NCBI RefSeq assembly: GCF_001458175.1
Contig: NZ_CYPW01000006.1
Span: forward strand, 561,422 to 625,421
DNA: 64,000 bases
Direction of reading: 5' to 3'
Origin: Shimia marina
Lineage (GTDB): Bacteria > Pseudomonadota > Alphaproteobacteria > Rhodobacterales > Rhodobacteraceae
Shown: positions 1 through 9,212 of the stretch, in pieces
Numbering within the stretch: the first letter of the stretch is position 1
Layout: each line of letters starts with the position of its first letter
Made by a program: the position numbers and the translations under genes
Notes under the pieces: model-generated
The model's input: only the letters and a program-made list of their open reading frames with translations
Databases searched by the model: none
Told to the model about the DNA's origin: nothing

Positions 1-589
1 TTCTGGACACGGAATCAGCTCTGCTCTGATCACTGCGCGTCTGGCGGGCTATCTGTCCGGCAGCTCTCCGGAAAACAATATTGCCATTCAGGTGCTGCCC
101 GATGGCACCCACACCCACCATCCCCCGGAACAGGTGGTGGCGCGTCTTAATGAAATCATCCTCGATGAGATGGAGACCGAACATTATTTCACCATGCTGC
201 TTGCGGATGTGAATCTGCAAACCGGTGAGGTCATCCTCTGTCAGGCCGGGCACCCGCATCCTGTGGTGCAGCGTGCTGATGGCACCATCGAACAGGACGG
301 TCCGGGCGGTCTTCCGGTGGGGCTCATTCCGGGGGGCGAGTTTGCGCAGTTTACGCTGAAGCTCAATCCCGGTGATCGTCTGTTCCTGCTTTCTGACGGG
401 GTCACCGAATGCCCGGATATGGGCACCGGCATGTTGGGGGAAACCGGCTTGGAAACCCTGTTGAAAGGGCTCTATCAGCACGATCTGGAAAGCACGCTAC
501 AGGCGATGGTCTGGAAACTGGATGAATTTTCCGGCGGCAAAGGATTCCCAGATGACGTGTCTGGTATCCTGATGGAATACAAAGATTAA
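1..589 (+). CDS. SpoIIE/RsbU-type PP2C serine phosphatase, C-terminal part
   Basis: The reading frame is open from base 2 and the gene begins outside the window. The first visible residues, SGHGISSALITARLAGYL, match the DVSGHG(x)SAL segment of SpoIIE/RsbU phosphatases, where the upstream Asp binds metal. Later parts fit the same fold: the strand with AGHPHPVV, GGLPVGLIPG, and the metal-binding LFLLSDGVTE. The protein ends with the typical DDVSGILMEYK strand. About 195 residues are visible. Proteins of this kind dephosphorylate anti-sigma-factor antagonists or act as outputs of response regulators. Any receiver or PAS domain would lie in the missing N-terminus, so the input signal is unknown. 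An internal GTG at 92 is not the true start. It converges with the Nudix gene at 611-1048. Confidence 0.85.
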   Translation, partial: SGHGISSALITARLAGYLSGSSPENNIAIQVLPDGTHTHHPPEQVVARLNEIILDEMETEHYFTMLLADVNLQTGEVILCQAGHPHPVVQRADGTIEQDGPGGLPVGLIPGGEFAQFTLKLNPGDRLFLLSDGVTECPDMGTGMLGETGLETLLKGLYQHDLESTLQAMVWKLDEFSGGKGFPDDVSGILMEYKD

Positions 590-610
590 ATCGCTTTTCG
601 CTGCGTGGAC

Positions 611-1048
611 TTAACGTAGGAAACGGGCGGCAAAATGGCGATCCCCGGCATTGCCCAGCTGCGCCACCGCCATCTCAACATCCATCCAGACCGCTTTATG
701 CCCCGGCTCGCTGGGTGGGCCAATGCGTAGCGTTGGTGTGGCCAGATAAATGGCACAGAGCTTTTCTGCCCAAAGGTCATAGTCCGGCATATAGGTAAAC
801 CGGCGAAAGGCACCCAGTCGGCGCGGCTTTGAAATCCGGTATCCGGTCTCCTCAAACACCTCCCGCATCAGGGCAACCACCGGGCTTTCCCCCGGATCAA
901 TGCCTCCACCGGGAAGTTGGAATTCCGGGGTTGGTGCAGCCTGATGGGTCACCAGCATCTGATCACCGCGCAGCAAAATCGCATAGGCCCCGGCCCGCAG
1001 CTTATAGCGCTTGTTTCTCTCCGGCGGCGTGCCGAAACGTGGTATCAT
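611..1048 (-). CDS. Nudix hydrolase
   Basis: This is a 145-residue Nudix hydrolase. It carries a complete Nudix box from GGGIDPGES through REVFEETGY (about residues 46-70), with the G-x5-E-x7-REUxEExGU spacing intact, including the glutamates that bind Mg2+. The preceding strand (RAGAYAILLRGDQMLVTHQ) fits the family, so it should hydrolyse a nucleoside diphosphate linked to another moiety. The substrate cannot be read from the sequence. It is transcribed away from hslO, with about 78 bp between the divergent starts, so the two may share a regulatory region. It is the first of three unrelated Nudix genes within 4.4 kb. Confidence 0.85.
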   Translation of the reverse strand: MIPRFGTPPERNKRYKLRAGAYAILLRGDQMLVTHQAAPTPEFQLPGGGIDPGESPVVALMREVFEETGYRISKPRRLGAFRRFTYMPDYDLWAEKLCAIYLATPTLRIGPPSEPGHKAVWMDVEMAVAQLGNAGDRHFAARFLR

Positions 1049-1126
1049 ATGTGAAACCCCTTTTTGTCGCCCTTGCTGGCCCTATATAGTCGCGGTATGG
1101 CAAGGGAAGGCCGATAAGGAAACCCC

Positions 1127-2131
1127 ATGAAAGCTGAAAGCAAAATTGCCTGGGACGACACAGTGCTGCCGTTCCAGCTGGACAAATCTGATATTCGCGG
1201 GCGCGTGGCCCGTCTTGATGGCGTGCTCTCCGGCGTCCTCAAACAGCATGCCTACCCGGAAAAGGTCGAGGCACTGGTCGCAGAAATGGCCCTTCTGACC
1301 GCGCTGATCGGGCAAACCATCAGCCTGCGCTGGAAGCTGTCGCTTCAGGTGCAGACCAACGGGCCTGTGCGCATGATCGCCACCGATTACTATGCGCCGC
1401 AGAATGAGGGTGAGATCGCCCGCATCCGCGCCTATGCAAGCTTTGACGAAGAGCGCCTGACCGAGGGCACCCCCTTTGAGCAGCTTGGCAATGGCTATTT
1501 TGCGCTGCTGATCGACCAAGGTGATGGCATGAAACCCTATCAGGGCATCTCCGGTCTTGTGGGTGGGTCACTTCAGGCCTCCGCTGAGGCTTATTTTGCG
1601 CAATCTGAACAGCTGGCGACGCGCTTTTCGCTGAAGTTTGGCAAGTCGATTGAGCCCGGCGTTGGTGAACATTGGCGCGCCGGCGGCATCATGTTGCAAC
1701 ATATGCCCAAGGCCAGCCCTGAGATCTCTGGGGAAGGGGGCAGCGGCGAAAGCGGCTATCTTCTGGCCAAAGATGTGGTCAATGAAGATGACGCAGAGAA
1801 CTGGAATCGCGCCAACATCCTGCTCGACACGGTCGAAGATCTGGAAATGATTGGGCCCTCCGTGCCGCCAACCGATCTTCTGGTGCGCCTGTTCCACGAG
1901 GAAGAGCCGCGTGTCTATGATGCGCAGTCGGTGAAATTTGGTTGCACCTGCTCAGAGGAACGTGTGCGCCAGTCGCTCTCGATCTACTCGGCGCGCGACA
2001 TTGAGAAAATGACCACGCCAGAGGGCCGCGTCACCGCCGATTGTCAGTTCTGTGGTGCCCATTACGATATGGATCCAACCACGGTTGGCATGCCGCCCAA
2101 AGATCGCAGCTCAGATGCCGCAGGCGTCTGA
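1127..2131 (+). CDS. hslO: Hsp33 family redox-regulated chaperone
   Basis: This is a 334-residue Hsp33. In this family, oxidative stress forms disulfides in a C-terminal zinc-binding switch and the cytoplasmic holdase becomes active. The switch is visible near residues 275-310 as CTC followed by CQFC, giving the four zinc ligands in the CxC...CxxC form. The N-terminal domain has family-typical text such as LIGQTISLRWKLSLQVQTNGPVRM. The ATG at 1127 follows a good ribosome site (AAGGA about 7 nt upstream). Its 3' end overlaps the start of the CoA-pyrophosphatase-like Nudix gene by 17 bp, which suggests a hslO-nudix-cca operon. Confidence 0.95.
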   Translation: MKAESKIAWDDTVLPFQLDKSDIRGRVARLDGVLSGVLKQHAYPEKVEALVAEMALLTALIGQTISLRWKLSLQVQTNGPVRMIATDYYAPQNEGEIARIRAYASFDEERLTEGTPFEQLGNGYFALLIDQGDGMKPYQGISGLVGGSLQASAEAYFAQSEQLATRFSLKFGKSIEPGVGEHWRAGGIMLQHMPKASPEISGEGGSGESGYLLAKDVVNEDDAENWNRANILLDTVEDLEMIGPSVPPTDLLVRLFHEEEPRVYDAQSVKFGCTCSEERVRQSLSIYSARDIEKMTTPEGRVTADCQFCGAHYDMDPTTVGMPPKDRSSDAAGV

Positions 2132-2723
2132 TCCGCGTCACCTCCTTAAGGCCGCGCTGTCACGCGACAGCGCGGCCTCTTCTGATTTTGATCTCAATCC
2201 TGATGTGGTTCTGCCCAAAGGTCGCAAGCTGCGCCCCGCTGGCGTGCTTGTGCCCATAGAGATCAAAGCGGGCATCCCGCAGGTGATCCTCACCAAACGG
2301 TCCAGCCATCTCAAACACCATCCGGGTCAGATCGCCTTTCCCGGTGGCAAACAGGATGAGGCGGATGCAGATGTCATCGCCGCCGCTCTGCGTGAGGCGC
2401 GCGAAGAGATTGGTCTGCCCTCCGAAAACGTCGAAGTGCTCGGCACTCTGCCCACCCATGAAACGGTCACCAGTTTCCTTGTGACACCGGTTTTGGGCCT
2501 TGTTAGAGACACATTTGACGTGATCCCGGAACCCGGTGAGGTCGAAGAGGTCTTTACTGTCCCGCTGTCTCATGTGACCGATCCGGCGCGTTTTTCTGTG
2601 CAATCTCGCCGCTGGCAGGGACAACGACGCCACTATTACACGGTGCCCTTTGGCCCCTATTACATCTGGGGGGCCACCGCGCGCATTCTGCGCGGTTTCG
2701 CAGAACGGGTGGCAGGTCAATGA
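2115..2723 (+). CDS. CoA pyrophosphatase-like Nudix hydrolase (NudL family)
   Basis: About 202 residues from the ATG at 2115; a longer open frame reaches back to 2052 inside hslO but has no homologous content. The strand ILTKRSSHLKHHPGQIAF leading into PGGKQDEADAD is the signature of the UPF0035/NudL group, which cleaves coenzyme A or related dinucleotides. The Nudix box continues with ALREAREEIGL. The GPYYIWGATARIL segment near the C-terminus is also typical of this group. It overlaps hslO by 17 bp upstream and shares ATGA with cca downstream, so translation is probably coupled. Substrate specificity is inferred from family only. Confidence 0.88.
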   Translation: MPQASDPRHLLKAALSRDSAASSDFDLNPDVVLPKGRKLRPAGVLVPIEIKAGIPQVILTKRSSHLKHHPGQIAFPGGKQDEADADVIAAALREAREEIGLPSENVEVLGTLPTHETVTSFLVTPVLGLVRDTFDVIPEPGEVEEVFTVPLSHVTDPARFSVQSRRWQGQRRHYYTVPFGPYYIWGATARILRGFAERVAGQ

Positions 2724-3883
2724 AAGTTTCCGGTGATTGGCTGACTGCGGCTCCAACTCAGGCGGTTTGTGCCATGTTAGAGACGCATGGGCATCAGGCG
2801 CTTCTGGTGGGCGGCTGCGTGCGCAACGCGCTTATGCACGTGCCGGTCAATGACATCGACATCTCCACCGATGCGCGCCCGGAACGGGTGATGGAACTTG
2901 CCAAAGCCGCCGGGCTCAACGCCATTCCCACCGGCATTGAACATGGCACTGTCACCGTCGTGGCCAAGGACATCCCGCATGAGATCACCACTTTCCGCCG
3001 CGATGTAGAAACCGATGGCCGCCGCGCTGTGGTGGCTTTCTCCGATCATGTCGAAGATGATGCCCACCGCCGCGATTTCACCATGAACGCGCTGTATGCC
3101 CGCGCGGATGGCACAGTGGTGGATCCGCTCGGCGGGTTGTCTGATCTTAAGGCACGGCGCCTGCGCTTTATTGATAATGCCGAAGACCGCATCCGCGAAG
3201 ACTACCTGCGCATCCTGCGCTACTTCCGTTTTCATGCCCATTATGGCGACCCCGCTGAGGGCATGGATCCTGAGGCGCTGGCGGCGATTGCCGCCAATAC
3301 CGACGGTCTGGCGTCCCTGTCCAAAGAGCGGGTGGGCAGCGAAATGATGAAGCTGCTGGGTGCGCCCGATCCGGCCCCCGCCGTGGCCGCAATGCGCAGC
3401 ACCGGTGTCTTGGGAAACCTTCTGCCCGGCGCCGATGATCGCGCGCTTGCGCCTCTGGTGCATTTGGAAAGTAGTATTGGCCTGCTCCCCGATCCCATCT
3501 GCCGTCTGACCGCACTGGGCGGTGCGGACCTGTCCGAAGCCCTGCGCCTGTCCAAGAAAGCCGCCCGTCAGCGCGACCTGCTGCACGCAGGCGTGGAAAG
3601 CACCGACACCCCCGGCGCGCTCGGCTACAGACATGGCCATGACACCGCAGCGTCTATTCTGTTGCTGCGGGCCGCCATGCTGGAACTGCCCCTGATGCCA
3701 GACGCGCTCGCTGCGGCGCAACAGGGCAGCGCAGCCAGTTTTCCCATCCGTCCGGCCGATCTGATGGACCGTTTTCAGGGGGCTGCACTGGGTAAGGCGC
3801 TCAAGGCGCTTGAGGCCCAATGGATTGCTTCAGAGTTCACCCTAAGCAAAGCCGAGCTTCTGGCGGCAAGTGACCAGCTTTAG
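2720..3883 (+). CDS. cca: CCA tRNA nucleotidyltransferase
   Basis: This is a 387-residue class II nucleotidyltransferase, expected to add or repair the 3' CCA of tRNAs. The N-terminal pol-beta head shows LLVGGCVRNAL, then NDIDISTDA with the catalytic Asp pair. The RRDFTMNALYA and RIREDYLRILRYFRFHA motifs follow in the family order, and a helical C-terminal half completes the protein. A poly(A) polymerase cannot be formally excluded because the two families are close, but size and motifs fit alphaproteobacterial CCA enzymes. The start overlaps the stop of the preceding Nudix gene (ATGA). It converges with and overlaps the next minus-strand gene by 4 bp. Confidence 0.92.
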   Translation: MKVSGDWLTAAPTQAVCAMLETHGHQALLVGGCVRNALMHVPVNDIDISTDARPERVMELAKAAGLNAIPTGIEHGTVTVVAKDIPHEITTFRRDVETDGRRAVVAFSDHVEDDAHRRDFTMNALYARADGTVVDPLGGLSDLKARRLRFIDNAEDRIREDYLRILRYFRFHAHYGDPAEGMDPEALAAIAANTDGLASLSKERVGSEMMKLLGAPDPAPAVAAMRSTGVLGNLLPGADDRALAPLVHLESSIGLLPDPICRLTALGGADLSEALRLSKKAARQRDLLHAGVESTDTPGALGYRHGHDTAASILLLRAAMLELPLMPDALAAAQQGSAASFPIRPADLMDRFQGAALGKALKALEAQWIASEFTLSKAELLAASDQL

Positions 3884-4416
3884 CTGTTGTGGATCTTCCA
3901 CAGGCCCCAGGCCGCCACATGGTGCATCACACCAAAATCCCCAGCTTTGATCGCCGCGTCGATCTCCTGCGGCGTCAGTGTTTCATAGGCAAAGTCTTCC
4001 AGATCGCCGGGATCAGGCCGCGCCGCCCGGCGACAGCCCTGCGCCACATAATAATGCCCCTGACAGACCCGCGCATTGCCGTGATCCACATATGATCCCA
4101 GATGCCGCATCTGCGCAGGCGCAAGGCCGGTCTCCTCCAGCAATTCCCGCGTCGCCGCTGGCCCCGGCTCTTCGCCCGGATCCACATGTCCGGCAGGAAA
4201 TCCCAGAACCTCACGCCGTGGCCCATGTTTGTACTGGCGGATCACTTCGACGCGGCCATCTTCCAGAAACGGGATCACCAAAGCAAAATCCATCAGATGC
4301 ACCTGATAGAAATCATCCACGATCTGGCCCGGGCGCACCTCCACCTGTTGCTGTTCAATCTCCAGAAACGGCGGGCGTTTCATCAACTGCTGGGAGGACA
4401 GGATTTTCCAAGTCAT
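3880..4416 (-). CDS. ADP-ribose pyrophosphatase-like Nudix hydrolase
   Basis: This is a 178-residue Nudix protein with a perfect box, GHVDPGEEPGPAATREL followed by LEETGL, at about residues 75-98. The text before it (VIRQYKHGPRREVLGFPAG) resembles ADP-ribose or sugar-nucleotide pyrophosphatases (NudF-like), where a conserved Gln-Tyr-Arg stretch precedes the box. The convergent stop overlaps the end of cca by 4 bp. It could be unrelated to the polysaccharide region that starts 90 bp further on, although hydrolysis of nucleotide sugars would make functional sense there; that link is speculation. Confidence 0.8.
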   Translation of the reverse strand: MTWKILSSQQLMKRPPFLEIEQQQVEVRPGQIVDDFYQVHLMDFALVIPFLEDGRVEVIRQYKHGPRREVLGFPAGHVDPGEEPGPAATRELLEETGLAPAQMRHLGSYVDHGNARVCQGHYYVAQGCRRAARPDPGDLEDFAYETLTPQEIDAAIKAGDFGVMHHVAAWGLWKIHNS

Positions 4417-4504
4417 CTAAAGGCATCTCTCAAATATCATGGCGCAAAACCTCACGCGCCTCAGCTTTCAGATGCCGCCTGTCACAGCGTTCTGTCAATG
4501 GCGC

Positions 4505-5380
4505 TCACGGCTCCAGCAGGGCGTGCAGATAGGCACCATAATTGTTTTTGCCAAAAGCTTCCGCACGGGCGCGCAATTGCGCATCACTGATCCAGCCCTG
4601 CGCCCAGGCGATCTCCTCCGGACAGCCCACCTGCTGCCCCTGACGTTCAGACAGGGTGCGCACAAAATTCCCCGCATCCAGCAGTGAGCCATGGGTGCCC
4701 GTGTCCAGCCAGGCATAGCCGCGCCCCATCTGCTCCACATGTAACGCGCCGTCTTTCAGGTACATCTCCAAGAGCGCGGTGATTTCAAGCTCGCCGCGCG
4801 CACTGGGCGTGACCTGCCGCGCGCGCTCTGGCGCGGTGCCATCCAGAAAATAAAGCCCGGTCACCGCATAAGGTGAGGGCGCTTTGCTGGGCTTTTCAAC
4901 AATATGGCGCACGCTGCCATCCTCGGCAAAATCCACCACCCCATAGCGTTCCGGATCGGCCACGCGATAGCCAAACACCGTGCCGCCCTCCGTGCGGGTA
5001 TCCGCCGTGGCCAATTGCGTGGGCAACCCATGCCCAAAGAAGATATTGTCCCCCAGAACCATGGCGCTGGGCGCCCCGTTCAGAAACTCTTCGGCCAGAA
5101 TATAGGCCTGCGCCAACCCATCGGGGCTGGGCTGTTCAATATAGGTCAGCGACAGCCCCCATTGGCTGCCATCCCCCAAGGTGCGCTGAAACTGATCCTG
5201 ATCTTGCGGCGTGGTGATCACCGCAATGTCGCGAATACCGGCCAGCATCAAAACGCTCAGCGGGTAATATATCATTGGCTTGTCATAAATCGGCACAAGC
5301 TGTTTGGAGACGCCAATGGTGATCGGAAACAGCCGCGTGCCCGTGCCGCCGGCCAGAATAATGCCTTTACGTGCGCTCAT
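4505..5380 (-). CDS. rfbA: Glucose-1-phosphate thymidylyltransferase
   Basis: This 291-residue RmlA makes dTDP-glucose from glucose-1-phosphate and dTTP, the first step to dTDP-L-rhamnose. The ATG at 5380 gives MSARKGIILAGGTGTRLFP, the nucleotide-binding signature; the frame extends 17 codons upstream but that part is not family-like. KQLVPIYDKPMIYYPLSVLM, VLGDNIFFGHGL and the IVEKP segment are as in characterised enzymes. The start codon overlaps the rfbD stop (ATGA). This is the last gene of the minus-strand operon rfbC-B-D-A. Confidence 0.97.
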   Translation of the reverse strand: MSARKGIILAGGTGTRLFPITIGVSKQLVPIYDKPMIYYPLSVLMLAGIRDIAVITTPQDQDQFQRTLGDGSQWGLSLTYIEQPSPDGLAQAYILAEEFLNGAPSAMVLGDNIFFGHGLPTQLATADTRTEGGTVFGYRVADPERYGVVDFAEDGSVRHIVEKPSKAPSPYAVTGLYFLDGTAPERARQVTPSARGELEITALLEMYLKDGALHVEQMGRGYAWLDTGTHGSLLDAGNFVRTLSERQGQQVGCPEEIAWAQGWISDAQLRARAEAFGKNNYGAYLHALLEP

Positions 5381-6243
5381 GTCATCTCTTTCAACAATAA
5401 TGGGATCACACGATCCAATTCTGCCCCCCAATCTGGAGGCGTAATCTTAAAATCTGTCTCTATCTTGGCACAATCCAGCCGGGAATTCAGCGGGCGTTTT
5501 GCCGGTGTGGGATACTCTGTCGAAGGAATTTCCGTCACCGTGACCGGGCGCGCAGCTTTGGCGAAAATCTCGCGGGCAAACCCGGCCCAGCTTACGCTTG
5601 GTCCCCCGGCATAGTGATAGGTGCCGCGCAGCGCAGGCGTGCCACACATCTGCGTCGCCATCGTGATCAGCGCCGCGGCAATATCGCTTGCGGCGGTTGG
5701 CCCGCCCACCTGATCCCCCACGATGGTGAGCGCGTCCCGCGTTTGTGACAGGCGCAGCATGGTCTTCACAAAATTTGCGCCGGTTTCGGAAAACACCCAG
5801 GAGGTGCGCAGGATCGCATGCTGCCCACCCGCCTTGCGCACGGCCTCTTCACCGGCCAGCTTGCTGCGTCCATAGGCATTGATCGGTCCGGTTTGTGCCG
5901 TTTCCTGCCACGGGCTGTGCCCCGTTCCGTCAAAAACATAATCGGATGAGATATGCAGAAACGGGATCCCCTTTTGCGCTGTGGTCTCTGCCATCTCCCC
6001 CGGCGCGCGCCCATTGATCTGCACCGCCAGCGCCAGCTCATGTTCCGCCTGATCCACGGCGGTATAGGCGGCGGCATTGATCACCGCATCCGCATCACTC
6101 TGTGCAATCAGCGCGGCACAGGCGCCGGGCTGTGTCAGATCCGCCTGCGCACGGGGCAGGGTTTCAATGGTGAGATTGCCTGAGGCGCGCGCGCGCAATG
6201 CCTGTGCCACCTGTCCGCTGTGACCGAAGACCAGTAGTTTCAT
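5377..6243 (-). CDS. rfbD: dTDP-4-dehydrorhamnose reductase
   Basis: This 288-residue RmlD is an NADPH-dependent short-chain reductase that makes dTDP-L-rhamnose in the last pathway step. MKLLVFGHSGQVAQAL carries the dinucleotide-binding glycines, HISSDYVFDG the family signature, and YGRSK the catalytic Tyr-Lys pair. The start at 6243 is chosen because it gives the family N-terminus and is preceded by AAGGTGAGG; the frame is open for 25 more codons upstream without homology. A 223-bp gap separates it from rfbB, so this half of the operon may have its own promoter or processing site. Confidence 0.96.
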   Translation of the reverse strand: MKLLVFGHSGQVAQALRARASGNLTIETLPRAQADLTQPGACAALIAQSDADAVINAAAYTAVDQAEHELALAVQINGRAPGEMAETTAQKGIPFLHISSDYVFDGTGHSPWQETAQTGPINAYGRSKLAGEEAVRKAGGQHAILRTSWVFSETGANFVKTMLRLSQTRDALTIVGDQVGGPTAASDIAAALITMATQMCGTPALRGTYHYAGGPSVSWAGFAREIFAKAARPVTVTEIPSTEYPTPAKRPLNSRLDCAKIETDFKITPPDWGAELDRVIPLLLKEMT

Positions 6244-6466
6244 GCGCCTCACCTTTTGTGTTTCCAAGACAGTAGCGCCTTGTCGCAAGAGTGCAATCTG
6301 CGCCGCGCGCCATCCCAAGGCCCTGCATAAAGTGTTTATTTTGCCTTAAACCTGCGCAGGATGGGGTAACGATTGGGCGCTTATCAACATGGGCGTTTTT
6401 CCACCGACGCAATACCGTTGGAATACCGACGCCTTACCGATGCGTGATTTTGCCTGAGTCGATATC

Positions 6467-7531
6467 TTAACGCGCGGGCTTTGGGGCACTGGCTCCGCCA
6501 ACGCCAAGACGGGTGCCAACGCCGCTGCGCTGCAACAGAGGTTGCCACCAGTCTTCATTGTCCAGATACCACTGCACGGTTTTTTCAAGCCCTTCCTCAA
6601 GCGTCACAGAGGGGCGCCAGCCCAACTCGTTGCGCATCCGGCTCGGATCAATCGCATAGCGCAGATCATGGCCGGGGCGATCCTCAACAAAGCGAATTAG
6701 GCTGGAATAGGATCTATTTTGAGGCCGCAACCGATCCAATATGGCACAGATCATTTTCACCAGATCAATATTGCGCGCCTCATTCTCGCCGCCAATATTA
6801 TACGTGCGACCGATGTCTCCCTTCTGCAGTACGGTCAAAAGCGCATCGGCGTGGTCTTCGACATAAAGCCAATCCCGCACATTCAACCCTTGCCCGTAAA
6901 CAGGAATATCCTTTTCTGCCAATGCATTAAGGATCACCACCGGGATCAGTTTCTCAGGAAAATGATAGGGGCCATAGTTGTTTGAACAGTTGGTCAGCAC
7001 ATAGGGCAGGCCATATGTTTCCCCCCAGGCACGGACCATATGATCCGAGGAGGCTTTGGAAGCCGAATAAGGGCTGTTTGGCGCATAAGGCGTCTCTTCG
7101 GTAAACTGCCCTTCTGCGCCTAGGGATCCATAGACCTCATCTGTGGAAATGTGGTGAAATCTGAACGTGTTAGGGCGGTTTTTCTGCTCCCAATAGCCAC
7201 GTGCCGCCTGAAGCAAATGATAGGTGCCGATCACATTGGTTTGCACAAAAGCGCCGGGCCCATCAATGGAACGGTCGACATGACTCTCCGCCGCCAGATG
7301 CATCACAGCATCTGGTTCATATTTGGAAAAAACAGTCTCTAATAAGGCTGAATCACAAATATTACCTTCGATGAAGTGATACTTTGGATCCTGATCCACA
7401 CTGCGCAGGTTTTCCAGACAGGCGGCATAGGTCAGCGCATCCAGATTGATCACCTCATGGCCGCGTGCAATGGCCAGTCGTACCACGGCGGATCCAATGA
7501 AGCCGGCTCCGCCTGTCACTAGTAATTTCAA
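6467..7531 (-). CDS. rfbB: dTDP-glucose 4,6-dehydratase
   Basis: This RmlB (354 residues) oxidises, dehydrates and reduces dTDP-glucose to the 4-keto-6-deoxy sugar. TGGAGFIGS is the NAD-binding loop, [10 protein letters not shown] carries the Asp-Glu catalytic pair, and [10 protein letters not shown] the Tyr-Lys pair. The start is inferred as TTG at 7531: it gives the classical [13 protein letters not shown]-terminus, overlaps the rfbC stop as TTGA, and has GGGGAG seven bases upstream. An in-frame ATG at 7546 would add five residues and lacks a ribosome site. About 20 C-terminal residues after the last family motif are Gly/Ala-rich. Confidence 0.96.
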   Translation of the reverse strand: MKLLVTGGAGFIGSAVVRLAIARGHEVINLDALTYAACLENLRSVDQDPKYHFIEGNICDSALLETVFSKYEPDAVMHLAAESHVDRSIDGPGAFVQTNVIGTYHLLQAARGYWEQKNRPNTFRFHHISTDEVYGSLGAEGQFTEETPYAPNSPYSASKASSDHMVRAWGETYGLPYVLTNCSNNYGPYHFPEKLIPVVILNALAEKDIPVYGQGLNVRDWLYVEDHADALLTVLQKGDIGRTYNIGGENEARNIDLVKMICAILDRLRPQNRSYSSLIRFVEDRPGHDLRYAIDPSRMRNELGWRPSVTLEEGLEKTVQWYLDNEDWWQPLLQRSGVGTRLGVGGASAPKPAR

Positions 7532-8097
7532 TAGCTTACTCCCCATTCAAATGGGCTTTTGATGTCTGAAAGCGCCGGTGCCATGGCATCCTTTTCCGAT
7601 AGGATGGCCTCTTCGCGGCGCAGACCCCAGTCGATGGTAAGATCAGGATCATCAAACCGTAGCGATCGATCACAGTCCGGCGCGTAGTAATCGGTGCATT
7701 TATAAATGATTTCAGTGTCTTCCACCAAAGTGACAAATCCATGCGCAAAGCCCGCCGGTATCAAAATCTGCCGCCCGTTCTGAGCGCTCAATTCCACCCC
7801 AAACCAGCGCCCATAGGTCGGAGAGTTCACGCGAATATCGACAGCCACATCCAACAATGCCCCCCGTCCGCAGCGCACCAACTTGGCCTGTGCATGTGGG
7901 GGCGCCTGAAAGTGCAGGCCCCGCACCGTGCCAGCTTTTGCAGAGAGAGAATGGTTGTCTTGCACAAACTCCAGATCAATGCCGTGATCTGACAAAGTCT
8001 TTTTGTTCCAGCTTTCGGAAAAAAAACCACGTGAATCCCCAAAGCGCCGTGGTGTGAGCACTTTCAAACCGGCAATCGCGGTCTCCTCAACATGCAT
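7528..8097 (-). CDS. rfbC: dTDP-4-dehydrorhamnose 3,5-epimerase
   Basis: This 189-residue cupin-fold RmlC epimerises C3 and C5 of the keto sugar. [27 protein letters not shown] (catalytic His), DVAVDIR and IPAGFAHGF are all in the usual order. The ATG at 8097 has GGAGAAG about eight bases upstream; the open frame upstream of it lacks similarity. It is the first gene of the rhamnose operon and faces a divergent glycosyltransferase at 8235, so the 137-bp gap should contain both promoters. Confidence 0.96.
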   Translation of the reverse strand: MHVEETAIAGLKVLTPRRFGDSRGFFSESWNKKTLSDHGIDLEFVQDNHSLSAKAGTVRGLHFQAPPHAQAKLVRCGRGALLDVAVDIRVNSPTYGRWFGVELSAQNGRQILIPAGFAHGFVTLVEDTEIIYKCTDYYAPDCDRSLRFDDPDLTIDWGLRREEAILSEKDAMAPALSDIKSPFEWGVSY

Positions 8098-8234
8098 GCT
8101 TGCACTTCTCCTGTAGGTTTGCGTAAATCTATCAAGAGACTGAGTTTTTGTCACTTTTTACAAAGTTTAATTAGATATACGTTTGATTGATTTTAGAGGC
8201 TTCTCTATGGAGAGCGTCTCTGCGGAGCTCCCTT

Positions 8235-9209
8235 ATGACAGATGAAACGCACAGATTGCGCCTCGTCGCAGTGGTTGTGACATACAACAGGCTGGAACAG
8301 CTTAAGATTACGATTGCACGACTTCTGGAGTCCCCTGCGGAGCATCTTTCTGCGATTGTCGTAGCAGACAATGCCTCCAACGATGGCACGCAGGAATGGC
8401 TTGAAACAGTCTCTGATCCAAGAGTTTATATAGAACGTCTGAATAAAAACGGCGGCGGTGCGGGTGGCTTTGAGGCCGGCATGCGTAGGGCGATGCAAGA
8501 CTGTGATCCGGATTGGCTTGTTGTGATGGATGACGACGGGCGTCCCAGACCTGGAGCTTTCGCGGCCTTCCATCGGCTGGATCTGTCAAAATGGGATGGA
8601 ATCGCCTCTGCAGTGTTTTTTCCATCTGGCGAGATTTGCGAAATGAACCGCCCATCGCGCAATCCTTTCTGGCATCGTGCTGAGTTTATCCGCACTTTGC
8701 GGGGAGGACGCGGTGGCTTTCATCTGCGGGCCGAAGATTATGCCTCAGATCACGGGCAACCGATTGATGTAACCTCTTTTGTAGGATTTTTCATTTCCCG
8801 GCAAGCCGTTGAAAAAATTGGATATCCCGACCCAGATTTGTTTCTGTACGGAGATGATGGACTCTATACTCTTGGGCTCACCAACGTTGGGGGCCGAATT
8901 GGCTTTGAACCCTCCGTTCAATTCGAACACGATTGCTCTACATTCGCCGGCCAACGGGGCCGCTTCCGGCCTCTGTGGAAAGTCTATTACTATCATCGTA
9001 ACTTAATGCTGCTCTATCGGCTCGCAGCAGGCTGGATGTTTTGGCCTGTGCTGCTGATTATTCTGCCCAAGTGGTTTCTTAAAATCCGCGCGCATGGTGG
9101 CGAGAGACGCATTTTTCTGCGCCTGATGTGGCAGGCTGTGAAAGACGGGCTGCGCAAACATACCAATGTGGAACATGATCAGGTGCTGCGCTGGGCATCA
9201 CAGAAATGA
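8235..9209 (+). CDS. GT2 family glycosyltransferase (galactofuranosyltransferase-like)
   Basis: This is a 324-residue GT-A family-2 transferase. The N-terminal half shows VVVTYNRLEQLK, ADNASNDGTQEWL and the metal-binding VVMDDDGRP. The stretch GGGAGGFEAGMRRA, then the later LYGDDGLYTLGLTNVGG and EHD, resembles GlfT2-like galactofuranosyltransferases and rhamnosyl-decaprenol transferases. A UDP-galactopyranose mutase is encoded at 21190, which supports a Galf donor. A hydrophobic helix near residues 270-290 (WMFWPVLLIILP) may bring it to the membrane. The ATG at 8235 is preceded by GGAG at seven bases. Donor and acceptor are inferred. Confidence 0.82.
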   Translation: MTDETHRLRLVAVVVTYNRLEQLKITIARLLESPAEHLSAIVVADNASNDGTQEWLETVSDPRVYIERLNKNGGGAGGFEAGMRRAMQDCDPDWLVVMDDDGRPRPGAFAAFHRLDLSKWDGIASAVFFPSGEICEMNRPSRNPFWHRAEFIRTLRGGRGGFHLRAEDYASDHGQPIDVTSFVGFFISRQAVEKIGYPDPDLFLYGDDGLYTLGLTNVGGRIGFEPSVQFEHDCSTFAGQRGRFRPLWKVYYYHRNLMLLYRLAAGWMFWPVLLIILPKWFLKIRAHGGERRIFLRLMWQAVKDGLRKHTNVEHDQVLRWASQK

Positions 9210-9212
9210 CGG

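Noticed and set aside
2777..3820. Long antisense frame opposite cca (about 347 codons)
   Set aside because: It lies wholly within a well-supported gene and its protein is a His/Gln/Gly-rich mixture with no motif, as expected from the complementary strand of GC-rich coding DNA.
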